Positions 43,400 to 51,725 of a stretch of 64,000 nucleotides of DNA are shown here, piece after piece. The notes under the pieces were generated by a model. It searched no databases. It worked only from the letters and a program-made list of their open reading frames with translations, and was not told the origin of the DNA. This DNA comes from Thermoplasmata archaeon. Its GTDB lineage: Archaea; Thermoplasmatota; Thermoplasmata; Lutacidiplasmatales; UBA184. A program made the translations under genes and the position numbers. Position 1 is the stretch's first letter, and every line of letters begins with the position of its first letter. The stretch spans positions 1 to 64,000 of the forward strand of contig JAKASE010000007.1 in assembly GCA_021819135.1 (NCBI GenBank), in the 5' to 3' direction.

Positions 43400-44153
43400 C
43401 GCCCAGAACCTGCCCGAGCAGCTTTGTAAAGCCTTCCTCCGTACTCTGCTTCGGGACCGCCACGCGTCCGAGCCCGGCCCGGCGGAGCGCCCGGGCGGTG
43501 CGCGGGCCGAGGGCGAAGGAACGCGCCCGGGGCGCGAACGTCCGATAGTTCGCCGGCCCGATCGCGCGACGGAACCCGGAGAACGCCGACGGGCTCGAGA
43601 CGACCCAGACCGGTATCGACCCGAGGCGGCGGCCGGCCGCGGCCGGGAGGCGGCCCGCCTCCCGGGTACGGTAGAGGACCCGGTCGATCACTCGGGCCCC
43701 CCGTTGGCGGAGCGCGCGGGCGAGGCCCGGCCCCGCCCGGTCCGATCGGAGGTACAGGACCCGCCGCCCCGTGGGCCGGCCAACCGCCCCGAGGACCCCC
43801 TTCGAACCGGTCCCCGCCACGGTAATGGTGACCTGCACCCCGGCGTCGCGGAGGGCCCGCGTCGTCCCGTCGCCGATCGACACGACGTTCGGGATCCGGT
43901 GGAGCGGTTCCCACCAGTCCGGGTGCGCCTCCGAGATCGTCCGGACGACCGCCCGGCTCGTCACGACCCAGATCGCGGCCGGCGGGTCCCGGCACAGCCA
44001 TCGCGGGTCGGATCGGATCCGCGCGGGCTCGGTGCGGATCGCGTCGAACCGGACCACCGTCCACCCCCTCTCCGACAGCTTCTGCTCGAGCCCCGGGAGC
44101 GAGCCCGGGGCCGCGAGGAGGGCGATCCTCCGGTCAGGGGAAGCGGCCGTCAC
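43236..44153 (-). CDS. hemD: Uroporphyrinogen III synthase, extended C-terminus
   Basis: 305 residues. HemD folds are poorly conserved, but VWVVTSRAVVRTI, VVSIGDGTTRALRDAGVQV, RVLYLRSDRAGPGLARALRQRGARV and the position between hemC and hemB identify it. The normal fold ends near EEGFTKLLGQVLG (about residue 245). A further 55 Arg/Pro/Gly-rich residues run 164 bases into hemB in another frame, which may be a natural overlap or a lost stop. GTG 44153 overlaps the hemC stop. Confidence 0.85.
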   Translation of the reverse strand: MTAASPDRRIALLAAPGSLPGLEQKLSERGWTVVRFDAIRTEPARIRSDPRWLCRDPPAAIWVVTSRAVVRTISEAHPDWWEPLHRIPNVVSIGDGTTRALRDAGVQVTITVAGTGSKGVLGAVGRPTGRRVLYLRSDRAGPGLARALRQRGARVIDRVLYRTREAGRLPAAAGRRLGSIPVWVVSSPSAFSGFRRAIGPANYRTFAPRARSFALGPRTARALRRAGLGRVAVPKQSTEEGFTKLLGQVLGDGPPSRSRRGRGSRGTRPPAASPAGQAVAPGAGRGFGDDPGASRPADVRRRPGR

Positions 44154-45067
44154 GGCGCCTTCGCCCGTGGCGGCAAGAGACCGGCGGGTCCCGCGATCCG
44201 GGCAAGGCGCCGCCCGAGGTCCGCGCCGAGCGAACGCGACCGCGACACCGGTCCCGATCGCTCCGCGAAGCATCGGACCCGTCCGTCCGGCGAGTAGAGC
44301 GCCGCCCGTATCCGCAGGGATCCGGCGGACGGGCGGGCGAGCGCACCGAGGGGGAGGTTGCAGTCCCCGCCGAGCGTCGCGACGACGGCCCGCTCCGCCT
44401 CCACCGCGGCGCGCGTCGGGTCGTGATCGACCGCGGCGACCAGGCGCCGGAGCGCCCGGTCCCCGGCCCGGACCTCGACCGCCAGCGCCCCCTGTCCGGG
44501 GGCGGGCAGCCAGCGGGAGACCGGAAGGTAGGCCGACGCGCGGCCGGACTCGCCGAGCCGCGCCACTCCGGCCGCGGCGAGGACGATCCCGTCGAGCCCG
44601 AGCTCGTCGATCTGACGGATCCGCGTGCCGATATTGCCACGGATCGGCACGACGACCGCGTCCGGCCTCGCCGCGAGGAGCTGGGCCTTTCGTCGCAGGC
44701 TGCTCGAGCCGATCCGCGGGCGCTCACGAAGGGACTCCAAGGACCCGGGGCGGCGGAGGATGAGGCAGTCCCGGGGGTCCCCGCGGCGCGGGTAGGCGGC
44801 GACGGCGAGACCGCGGGCGACCGTCGCGGGGAGGTCCTTCGCGCTGTGCACGGCGAGATCGATCTCTCCCCGGCCGAGGCGCCGGTCGATCTCGTCGGTG
44901 AAGTCGAGGGTTCCCGTGGCTTGGTGCGTCCGGTCCCCGGCGGTGCGGAGCGGGACGGTCTCGAAGCGGACCTGCGGCGCAGTCCTCCGCAGCGCGCGGA
45001 GGACGAGCTCGGTCTGCGCGAGCGCGAGCGGGCTCGGGCGCGTCCCGACCCGGAGCCGCTCGGTCAC
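44150..45067 (-). CDS. hemC: Porphobilinogen deaminase (hydroxymethylbilane synthase)
   Basis: 305 residues. RVGTRPSPLALAQTELV opens the family; VHSAKDLPATV contains the active Lys and Asp; GSSSLRRKAQLLAARPD and the cofactor-attachment Cys in LGGDCNLPLGA follow. It polymerises four porphobilinogens. ATG 45067 overlaps the hemA stop (ATGA), and the stop overlaps hemD (GTGA). Confidence 0.95.
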   Translation of the reverse strand: MTERLRVGTRPSPLALAQTELVLRALRRTAPQVRFETVPLRTAGDRTHQATGTLDFTDEIDRRLGRGEIDLAVHSAKDLPATVARGLAVAAYPRRGDPRDCLILRRPGSLESLRERPRIGSSSLRRKAQLLAARPDAVVVPIRGNIGTRIRQIDELGLDGIVLAAAGVARLGESGRASAYLPVSRWLPAPGQGALAVEVRAGDRALRRLVAAVDHDPTRAAVEAERAVVATLGGDCNLPLGALARPSAGSLRIRAALYSPDGRVRCFAERSGPVSRSRSLGADLGRRLARIAGPAGLLPPRAKAP

Positions 45068-46353
45068 GTCCCGGGAGGGGGCTCCCGGAGCATTTCAACC
45101 AGGCGGCGTCGCGCCCAGTCCGCTTCCGGGCCGGCCGGAAGGGCCCGCAGCTCGGCCGTCGGCCCCGCGAGGAGACGGCGGACGAGCCGCTCGGAGAGTC
45201 GATCGAGCGCGATCCGTACCGGTTCGGGGATCGGTCCGGTATGCGCGAGGGCCCGGGCGAGCTCCTCGCGACGGATCCGCTCCCCCTCGTGCCGCACGGT
45301 ATCGGCCCAGGGCTCGACGGAGACCCGGGCGAGGTCGGCCGACGCCTCCTCGGCGGCGGCATCGATGTCCCGGAGCCGCTCGACGAGCTCTTCCGGAGGG
45401 AGCGTTCCGCGCGGGAGCCGACCGAGGTCGACGATCTCCGACCCCGGGCGACCGACCACCCCGGGATCGATGTTGCGCGGAACCCCGAGATCGACGAACC
45501 ACCGCGGCCCCCGGTGGGGGTCGTCCGGGAGGTCGGCCCGGGAGAGGATCCGTCCCGTCGTCTTCGCGGCCGCGACGACCGCGTCCGCCTCCGCCAGCAT
45601 CTCGGCGAGATCGGTCGACGGACGTGCTCGCACCGTCCAGCGCGCGGACCAGTCCGCTTCGGGAGGGCGGTGGCGGTAGAGGACCGTGACACGGGCGACC
45701 CCGAAGAGCCGCTCGGCGACGCGCCGGCCCACCGTGCCGACGCCGATGACGAGGACCCGGGGCTCGCCCTCCCCGATCCGTCCCCGGAGCCAGGCGACCG
45801 CAAGGTCGGCGACCGAGGTACCCTCGGACGGCCGGCCGGGGACCCGGACCGCCGCGGCCCGGACGAGGAGCTCCTTCAGCACCGGGCGGGGATACCGGCC
45901 GAGAACGTTCGACGCCGCGGCGCGGACCTGGTCGCGGATCTGCCGCTCCCCGGGCGCCCGCGACTCGAGGCCGGCCGCGACCCGGTAGAGGTGGCGCACG
46001 GCGTCCGCGTCGCGTCGCACCGTCCAGTCGGAGCCGCCCGGGAACCGGTCCCGGAACCCGGGGACCCGGTCGGATCCCCGCAGGAGGGCGAAGAGGAGGA
46101 ACCGCTGGCAGGTCCGCAAGGTGCCGACCTCGAGCAGGTCCGGCTCGCCGTCGAACCAGTCCCGTACCACGGTCGGGGGGAGGGTGGCGATCGTCCCTTC
46201 CAGCGCCTCGATGCCGACCCGGTCGAGGGACCGCTCGAGCGAGAGCAGCGTGAGACGGGAGACCGGGTCCGTCTCGGGGGCCTCCCGGTTCCACCCGACG
46301 GGATCGATCCCGGCGCCGAGCGCGTCCGCGGCCGGTGTGCCCACGAGCGCCAC
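45064..46353 (-). CDS. hemA: Glutamyl-tRNA reductase
   Basis: 429 residues. It reduces glutamyl-tRNA to glutamate-1-semialdehyde. Nucleophile C82 is in LRTCQRF, followed by SRAPGERQIRDQVRAA; NADPH site VLVIGVGTVGRRVAERL; C-terminal dimerisation helix. The N-terminus is about 30 residues longer than usual, so GTG 46344 or a later start is possible. GTG 46353 lies 25 bases after a TATA box and fits a leaderless operon start. Confidence 0.93.
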   Translation of the reverse strand: MALVGTPAADALGAGIDPVGWNREAPETDPVSRLTLLSLERSLDRVGIEALEGTIATLPPTVVRDWFDGEPDLLEVGTLRTCQRFLLFALLRGSDRVPGFRDRFPGGSDWTVRRDADAVRHLYRVAAGLESRAPGERQIRDQVRAAASNVLGRYPRPVLKELLVRAAAVRVPGRPSEGTSVADLAVAWLRGRIGEGEPRVLVIGVGTVGRRVAERLFGVARVTVLYRHRPPEADWSARWTVRARPSTDLAEMLAEADAVVAAAKTTGRILSRADLPDDPHRGPRWFVDLGVPRNIDPGVVGRPGSEIVDLGRLPRGTLPPEELVERLRDIDAAAEEASADLARVSVEPWADTVRHEGERIRREELARALAHTGPIPEPVRIALDRLSERLVRRLLAGPTAELRALPAGPEADWARRRLVEMLREPPPGT

Positions 46354-46372
46354 GGCCGTTGAACGGAAGCGG

Positions 46373-46382
46373 GGCTTTATGT
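46373..46382 (-). promoter_or_regulatory. Heme operon promoter
   Basis: ACATAAAGCC on the minus strand, centred 25 bases before GTG 46353. The seven hem genes downstream overlap one another, so this is the only promoter needed for 46353-39311. Confidence 0.6.
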
Positions 46383-46436
46383 CGCGAGGTACGAACCGGT
46401 GCCGGCCCCCGGCCCTCTCCGTCCGGACCCCGCCCA

Positions 46437-47663
46437 CTAGGACCGCAGCGCCCGGACGTCCGCGAACAGGAGGAGGCCGAAGCTGAAGAGGGCGGTTCCG
46501 ACCGAGGCGAGGGAGAAATCGAGGGCGATCCCGGCCGCCGAGATGATGAGGCCCCCTCCGAGCTGTCCCGCGGGGGACGCCGCGATGCTCCCGACCTCGT
46601 CGAGGCTGAGGTACCGGCCCAGGAGCTCGTTCGGGACGACCCGCTGGACCCCGGTGAAGAACGTCGTGTTGCCGAACCCGCCTCCGACCCCGATGACGAA
46701 CAGGAGGAGGCCGACGGCCAGCGGGACGGGAACGAGGACGACACCGAGGATACCGACGCCGGCGATCCCCCAGCCGGTCGCGAACCATACCCCGAAGCGT
46801 CGCTCGGACCGGAGACGGCTCACGAGGAGGGAGCCGACGCCGAAGCCCGCGGCCGCTCCGGCGGAGAGGAGGCCGAAGACGATCGCGTTCTCGTGCAGCA
46901 CCGAACCGACGTAGACGACGAGGAACGTGAAGAACAGGCTCAGGAAGAAGTTCGCCCCGAACGAGGCGAGCGTCAGCTTGAGGAGCGCCCGCTGCCCCCG
47001 CACGTATTCCAGTCCCTCGCGGAACTGCCGGAGGAACGGCGGGGGCGAGGAGGGCGGACGGGCCGGTACCGCACGGTGGGCGTTCAGGGTGAGCGAGACC
47101 GCGACGATCAGGAGCCCCGAGATCGCGTAGCTCGCCCCGTTCACGGCGAGGGTCGCGGCGATCCCGATGAGGCCGATGAGGATCCCGCCCAGGGGGCTGC
47201 CGATCGTGGCCGTGACCTCCTGGGCGACCGACAGGAGCCCGTTCGCCGCGCCCAGTTCCTCGGGCACGACCGTGGTGGGTAGGAACGCGCTGAGGGCCGG
47301 CCGGAACAGCGACTGTCCGATCCCGAGGACGGCCACCACCGTGAGCACGGCCCAGAGAGCGAACCCGAACAGGAACAGCGATGCGGCGAAGGCGACCATC
47401 GTGACGGCCCGGAACGCATCCGCCAGGATCATCAGTCGGAGGCGAGGGAATCGATCCGCGAGGACCCCGGAGAAGAGACCGAACGTGGCCCGCGGGACGA
47501 GCCCGGCGACGCCGAGCAGCGCCACGTCGAACGCCGAGCCGGTCTCGACGTACACGAGCCAGGTGATCGCGAGGAAGCCCGCCGAGGAGCCGATCGACGA
47601 GGCGACCGACCCCGCCCATAGGCGTCCGAAGACCGGCTGCCGGAGGAGCGGTCGTCGCGGCAA
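46437..47663 (-). CDS. MFS transporter (major facilitator, 12 helices)
   Basis: About 408 residues. Helices begin at RLWAGSVASSIGSSAGFLAITWLVY; LFSGVLADRFPRLRLMILADA is the loop 2-3 motif of the enterobactin exporter/DHA3 type (GxLaDrxxRr). A central cytoplasmic linker (HRAVPARPPSSPPPFLRQFREGLEYVRGQR) joins the halves. It probably exports drugs, metabolites or siderophore-like compounds. TTG 47663 is the best start because no ATG or GTG lies in frame before helix 1 until far upstream. It ends 83 bases from the hemA start on the same strand. Confidence 0.82.
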   Translation of the reverse strand: MPRRPLLRQPVFGRLWAGSVASSIGSSAGFLAITWLVYVETGSAFDVALLGVAGLVPRATFGLFSGVLADRFPRLRLMILADAFRAVTMVAFAASLFLFGFALWAVLTVVAVLGIGQSLFRPALSAFLPTTVVPEELGAANGLLSVAQEVTATIGSPLGGILIGLIGIAATLAVNGASYAISGLLIVAVSLTLNAHRAVPARPPSSPPPFLRQFREGLEYVRGQRALLKLTLASFGANFFLSLFFTFLVVYVGSVLHENAIVFGLLSAGAAAGFGVGSLLVSRLRSERRFGVWFATGWGIAGVGILGVVLVPVPLAVGLLLFVIGVGGGFGNTTFFTGVQRVVPNELLGRYLSLDEVGSIAASPAGQLGGGLIISAAGIALDFSLASVGTALFSFGLLLFADVRALRS

Positions 47664-47848
47664 CGCCCCCTCCCCCCCGTTCGGTGCCGTCAGCCGTACC
47701 CTCTCCGGAACCGTTCCCGAGCCACGGAGGTATCTGACCCTGCCGACGGGAAAGGGACCCCGGCCGACGGACCCGGCGGGGCCCCTCGTCGGCGCCGCGC
47801 CGGTGCGGGCCGGGCCGCGGAGCGGGGCGGCGTTCGGCTCCCGGTACC

Positions 47849-48151
47849 TCACGGGGTCGGGGGAGGGTTCACCGGCGTGCGGGTCGAAGCGAGGTCGAAG
47901 GTCGACCACCGGCCGCAGAGGGGGCACGCCATGTACCGCGAGGTGCCGAGCCGCAACGCGGTCAGGGAGGCCCCCGGCACGTAATCGTAGTCGAACGTCT
48001 GGTGGCACTTCGGGCACGTGAGGCGAGACCGGGTGACCAGACCGCCCGACCCCTCCGCCCGGTTCCGCCGCAGGACGTAGAGGTAGAACACGACAAGCAG
48101 CACGATCACCACAACGCCGATCCCCAACCCGATGCTCCCCACGATGCTCAT
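47849..48151 (-). CDS. Single-helix membrane protein with cytoplasmic zinc ribbon
   Basis: 100 residues. One helix at about 9-28 (GIGVVVIVLLVVFYLYVLRR), then a ribbon with CPKCHQTFDYDYVPG and CPLCGRWSTFD, two CxxC pairs. The function is unknown; it could be a membrane-bound adaptor. ATG 48151 overlaps the upstream stop in ATGA, so it is translated together with the 118-residue protein. Confidence 0.75.
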   Translation of the reverse strand: MSIVGSIGLGIGVVVIVLLVVFYLYVLRRNRAEGSGGLVTRSRLTCPKCHQTFDYDYVPGASLTALRLGTSRYMACPLCGRWSTFDLASTRTPVNPPPTP

Positions 48152-48504
48152 GGTCGCTCTCCGGTACCCGGTCCTCCCTCCGGCGGCGGACGCCGGGGTC
48201 TCCCCGGCGCCGGACGGAGGAGGGACCGAACTTGACGGAACACGGTGACGATCGGATCGGCCGCGAGCGGGACCGGCCCGGAGGGGAGCGACCCGGGAAG
48301 GACCCTCGCCTCGACGCGCGCGGCCCGGGCGTAGAGCTCCCAGTCGGCCGCGGCTCCTGTCGCCTTCCGACGGATCCCCCACAGGAGCTTTCGCCGGTAG
48401 ACAGGGTTGGGGAACTGGGTGAGCAGCGCCTTTCGGGCCGGCTCCCCCTCCTCCGCGCTGCGGACGATCAAGGTCAGGAAATCCCGCTCCTTGCGGCTGA
48501 ACAT
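48148..48504 (-). CDS. Hypothetical helical protein
   Basis: 118 residues from ATG 48504 (MFSRKERDFLTLIVRSAEEG). The first 70 residues are helical and basic (PARKALLTQFPNPVYRRKLLWGIRRKA), the rest Pro/Arg-rich. No family recognised. A TATA-like CTAAATATCG lies at 48545-48554; the frame's first ATG at 48558 precedes it and is unlikely to be used. Coupled by ATGA to the zinc-ribbon membrane protein. Confidence 0.6.
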   Translation of the reverse strand: MFSRKERDFLTLIVRSAEEGEPARKALLTQFPNPVYRRKLLWGIRRKATGAAADWELYARAARVEARVLPGSLPSGPVPLAADPIVTVFRQVRSLLRPAPGRPRRPPPEGGPGTGERP

Positions 48505-48588
48505 CTCGATACCCGGGAATCCCCGTCGGTACTTATCCGTTACGATATTTAGTAACACGCCTGCCGAGCTGGGAGCCTGGGGGGTCCG

Positions 48589-49356
48589 TCACCAGAGAAG
48601 AGAGAGGCAGGTCAGCCCGCCGTCCATCTTCCGGAACTCGCTCAGGTCGAGGGGGATCGGTCGCAGCCCGGCGTCGGTCACGAAGGTCCGGGCGGACCGG
48701 CTCGAGCCATCGAAAAGCCCGGCTCCGTTCACCACGAGGACGTTCGCGGCGTGTCCTTCTTCCGCGGGCAGCCACCGCACGGTGCCGAACTCCCACGGTC
48801 CTTCGAGCGTGAGGCCGGGATCGCCCACGAAGAGCTCCGGGCCGAGCGCGGTAAGGCCGGTCTTGAGGTGAAGCCGACCACGGAACGGAACGTAGCGGAC
48901 CGTGAGCGTGGGGTCCCCGGAGAGGAGGCGCTGCCGGAGCCGGCCCGCGCCCGCCGGATCGGTCCGCTCCCCGATCCCCACGAAGAGCTCGCGGCCGGCG
49001 AAGAGCACATCGCCGCCTTCGAGGAACCCCGGCCCGCTCCGGCCGAGATCGCGGACCGGCATGCGGGATCGGAGCGCCGGCCGGGCCGCCTCCACCTCTC
49101 CGCGTCGCTCCGGGGCAGCGGGTCGGGTCAGGATCGCGACGCCCCCGTGGATCACGGCGACGTCCTCGATGAACGCGCTGTCCGGGAACTCCTCGAGGGC
49201 GTCGAGGACCGTGACCTCGATGCCGAGCGATCCGAGGGCGCGGGCGTACGCCTCGTGCTGGCGGCGCGCGAGCGCGAGGTCCGGCGGACCGAGGCGTTGA
49301 CGGGTGATCCCTCGGGCCATCGAGTCCGGCACCCGACGGACGAGCGCGTGCCGCAC
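48589..49356 (-). CDS. Dimethylarginine dimethylaminohydrolase-like enzyme
   Basis: 255 residues, five-bladed guanidino-modifying fold. HALVRRVPDSMARGIT, PDSAFIEDVAVI (acidic substrate ligands), FLEGGDVLFAG, the catalytic His in LHLKTGLTALG and the nucleophile C250 in MDGGLTCLSLL match DDAH. It would hydrolyse methylated arginine or a related guanidine to citrulline plus amine. GTG 49356 fits the family's N-terminus. The physiological substrate in an archaeon is unclear. Confidence 0.87.
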   Translation of the reverse strand: MRHALVRRVPDSMARGITRQRLGPPDLALARRQHEAYARALGSLGIEVTVLDALEEFPDSAFIEDVAVIHGGVAILTRPAAPERRGEVEAARPALRSRMPVRDLGRSGPGFLEGGDVLFAGRELFVGIGERTDPAGAGRLRQRLLSGDPTLTVRYVPFRGRLHLKTGLTALGPELFVGDPGLTLEGPWEFGTVRWLPAEEGHAANVLVVNGAGLFDGSSRSARTFVTDAGLRPIPLDLSEFRKMDGGLTCLSLLW

Positions 49357-49502
49357 CGGACCGGGCGACGGTACCGACGGGACTTCGGGGCGTGCCCCAC
49401 GGTCGGCGGCCGGCGGAGGGTCCCGGAGGGGAGGCCTTCTCGACACGGTCGGGGTCCGAGGACCGTACGGTACGGCCGCCCCGCCGGACGCGTACCCCTC
49501 CC

Positions 49503-50363
49503 CTAGGTGAACTCCTCGTGCTCGAACCGCCAGAGGCCGACGGCTGCGGTGACCACGAGGTACCCGAGCATGATCAGGACCGCTTCGGCGATCCCCGCGG
49601 TCCAGAAGATCCCTCCGGCCGAGGTACCGTTGAGGCCCCAGTTCACGCCGGTGCCGAACACGCCGCCGACCGCGGAGCTCGCGTAGGAGATCACCATCCA
49701 TGGCTGGATCCGGACCAGCCCCTCGATCAATTCCTGGAGGATCGTGAACCCGAAGAGGAACAGGATCGCCGTCAGCACGAAACCGTAGGCGCTGGTCTTG
49801 AACAGGGAGCTGAACAGGAACGTCGCCCCCAGCACCGCCGAGAGGTAGACGATCGCGAGGACCAGGGAGGCCCCGAGCTCCCAGGGGAGCGCATTCGTGC
49901 CGAGGTAGTAGACGCCGTTCCCCAGGATGATCGCGAGGTAGAGCAGGAGCATCGCGACGGAGGCGACGAAGGCGGCGAGGAACTTCCCGATGTACACGCT
50001 CGCGCGCCGAAGCGGGAGCCCCATCAGGAAGTAGCCGGTCTTGTTCTGGAACTCGCCGGCGATCGCGTCCCCTCCGAAGAACACGGCCGCGAGGACGATC
50101 ACCACCCCCGCGCCCCCCGCCCAGAACGAGCCGTAGAACGCCTGGTTGTCGGTCAGGAGGCTGTGTAGCGCCACCGAGTCGTGATAGTACGCCACCACCG
50201 CCGTGATCAGGGCCCCGATCGTGGCGATGATCGCGATCAGCGCGATGAACCGGCGCGACCGCAGGTACTCGCGCAGCTGGTAGCCCATCAGCTTGAACGC
50301 CTGCGGGAGCGGTTCGGGCACCCGCAGACGGACGGCGGGGGTCGTCGGGGACTCGGCGGCCAT
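49503..50363 (-). CDS. ABC-2 type permease
   Basis: 286 residues, six helices, with a cytoplasmic lead-in (LPQAFKLMGYQLREYLRSRR) and the large loop GGDAIAGEFQNKTGYFLMGLPLRRASVYIGKF typical of ABC-2 exporters of the NosY/CcmB-like group. It starts three bases after the ATPase stop, so both form one exporter. The substrate is unknown. Confidence 0.87.
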   Translation of the reverse strand: MAAESPTTPAVRLRVPEPLPQAFKLMGYQLREYLRSRRFIALIAIIATIGALITAVVAYYHDSVALHSLLTDNQAFYGSFWAGGAGVVIVLAAVFFGGDAIAGEFQNKTGYFLMGLPLRRASVYIGKFLAAFVASVAMLLLYLAIILGNGVYYLGTNALPWELGASLVLAIVYLSAVLGATFLFSSLFKTSAYGFVLTAILFLFGFTILQELIEGLVRIQPWMVISYASSAVGGVFGTGVNWGLNGTSAGGIFWTAGIAEAVLIMLGYLVVTAAVGLWRFEHEEFT

Positions 50364-50366
50364 CGT

Positions 50367-51314
50367 TCAGTCCCCCCGGGAGACCTGGCTCAGGTAGACT
50401 TCCTCGAGCGCGCTCTCCGACTCCGTCATGCCGATGACCCCGATCCGCAGGCCGACCAGTGCCTCGAGCAGACGCTCCTGGTTCTCCGCGCCGCCGTCGA
50501 ACTGGACCCGGAGGCGCTTCGCATCGAGCGGGGTGCACGACCGGACGCCGGAAAGGCCCGCCACCTTCTGGCTCACCGGCCCGAGGTCGACCGGCCGGGC
50601 GAGCGAGACATCGACCGAGGCGTGGCCGTCGGCGGCGAACCGGGTCGTGACGTTCTCGAGCGTGTCGTAGAAGAGGAGCTTGCCCTTGTTGACGAGGGCG
50701 ACCTCGTCGCAGACGTCGACGACCTCGCTGAGGATGTGGCTCGACATGAAGATCAGGCGGCGGCTCTTCTTCAGGTCGCGGACGATCGAGCGCACCTCGG
50801 CCATCCCCCGCGGGTCGAGACCCGTCGACGGCTCGTCCAGGATGACGACCTCCGGGTCGTGGACGAGCGCCGAGGCGATGTTGATCCGCTGCTTCATCCC
50901 CTTGGAGAAGCGACCGACCTTCTGGTCGGCCCACTCCGTCATCTTGACCTCCGCCAGCACGGTCCGGATGCGTCCGGCCCGGTCCGCCGGGGCGACCCCT
51001 CGGAGGTCAGCGACCATGCCGAGCGCCTCGTTCGGTGTCAGGGACGGATAGATCTCGGGGGATTCGATCAGGACGCCGGCGTCCGACAGGGCCTCCCGTC
51101 GTCGGTCCTGGACCGAGATCCCGTTGATGAAACACTCGCCGGCAGTCGGGAAGATCATGTCGGTGAGGAGCTTCAGCGTGGTCGTCTTACCGGCGCCGTT
51201 CGGCCCGAGGAAACCGACGCACTTGCCGCCATCCAGCCGCAGGTTGAGGTTATCGAGCGCGGTGAACCGTCCGAATTGCTTCGTGAGCCCCCGCATCTCC
51301 ACGACAGGCGCCAT
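50367..51314 (-). CDS. ABC transporter ATP-binding protein
   Basis: 315 residues. Walker A GPNGAGKTTTLKLL, Q-loop LIESPEIYPSLT, signature FSKGMKQRINIASALVHDPE, Walker B VVILDEPSTGLDP and switch MSSHIL. The roughly 90-residue C-terminal domain is that of DrrA/CcmA-type exporters. ATG 51314 is chosen because a TATA-like GATATGGG (about 51340-51347) lies about 30 bases upstream. Partner of the following permease. Confidence 0.9.
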   Translation of the reverse strand: MAPVVEMRGLTKQFGRFTALDNLNLRLDGGKCVGFLGPNGAGKTTTLKLLTDMIFPTAGECFINGISVQDRRREALSDAGVLIESPEIYPSLTPNEALGMVADLRGVAPADRAGRIRTVLAEVKMTEWADQKVGRFSKGMKQRINIASALVHDPEVVILDEPSTGLDPRGMAEVRSIVRDLKKSRRLIFMSSHILSEVVDVCDEVALVNKGKLLFYDTLENVTTRFAADGHASVDVSLARPVDLGPVSQKVAGLSGVRSCTPLDAKRLRVQFDGGAENQERLLEALVGLRIGVIGMTESESALEEVYLSQVSRGD

Positions 51315-51344
51315 AGGACCGTGAGGACGCGGGGCGGGACCCAT

Positions 51345-51725
51345 ATCCCTTACGGCCCGCCCGCAACTCCCTCCCCATCCCGGTCACGGAGCGGCCCCCG
51401 AGGTCGAGAGGACCCTCCTCGGCGTGTGCTCCGTCGCGCCCCCGGCCCCCACGGGCCGGTCCTTCGGCCGTTCCGGGTGATCCGCGCGACGAGCACTGGA
51501 GCGATCGCCCGCAACGGTCCCGAGCACCCCGGACCGGTGCTAGGCCCACCCGCGGAACGTCGGTGCGAAGGGTTCGTATCACAACTCAGAAACCCCTCTG
51601 TGCATCCCGGATCGCCGATGTTCCGAACGAAGGGCGCGATCGGGCAGAGCCCTATCCCTCGACCTCCCTCTCCCGACCGGACCGGGGAGTTCGCCCATGC
51701 GGGGGGAGCGGCGCTCGGACGTAGC
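51345..51725. other. Intergenic region, no gene recognised
   Basis: About 380 bases between the divergent ABC ATPase and the YVTN protein. It holds the ATPase promoter at its left end. Open frames here are shadows, and no RNA or repeat was seen. Confidence 0.5.
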
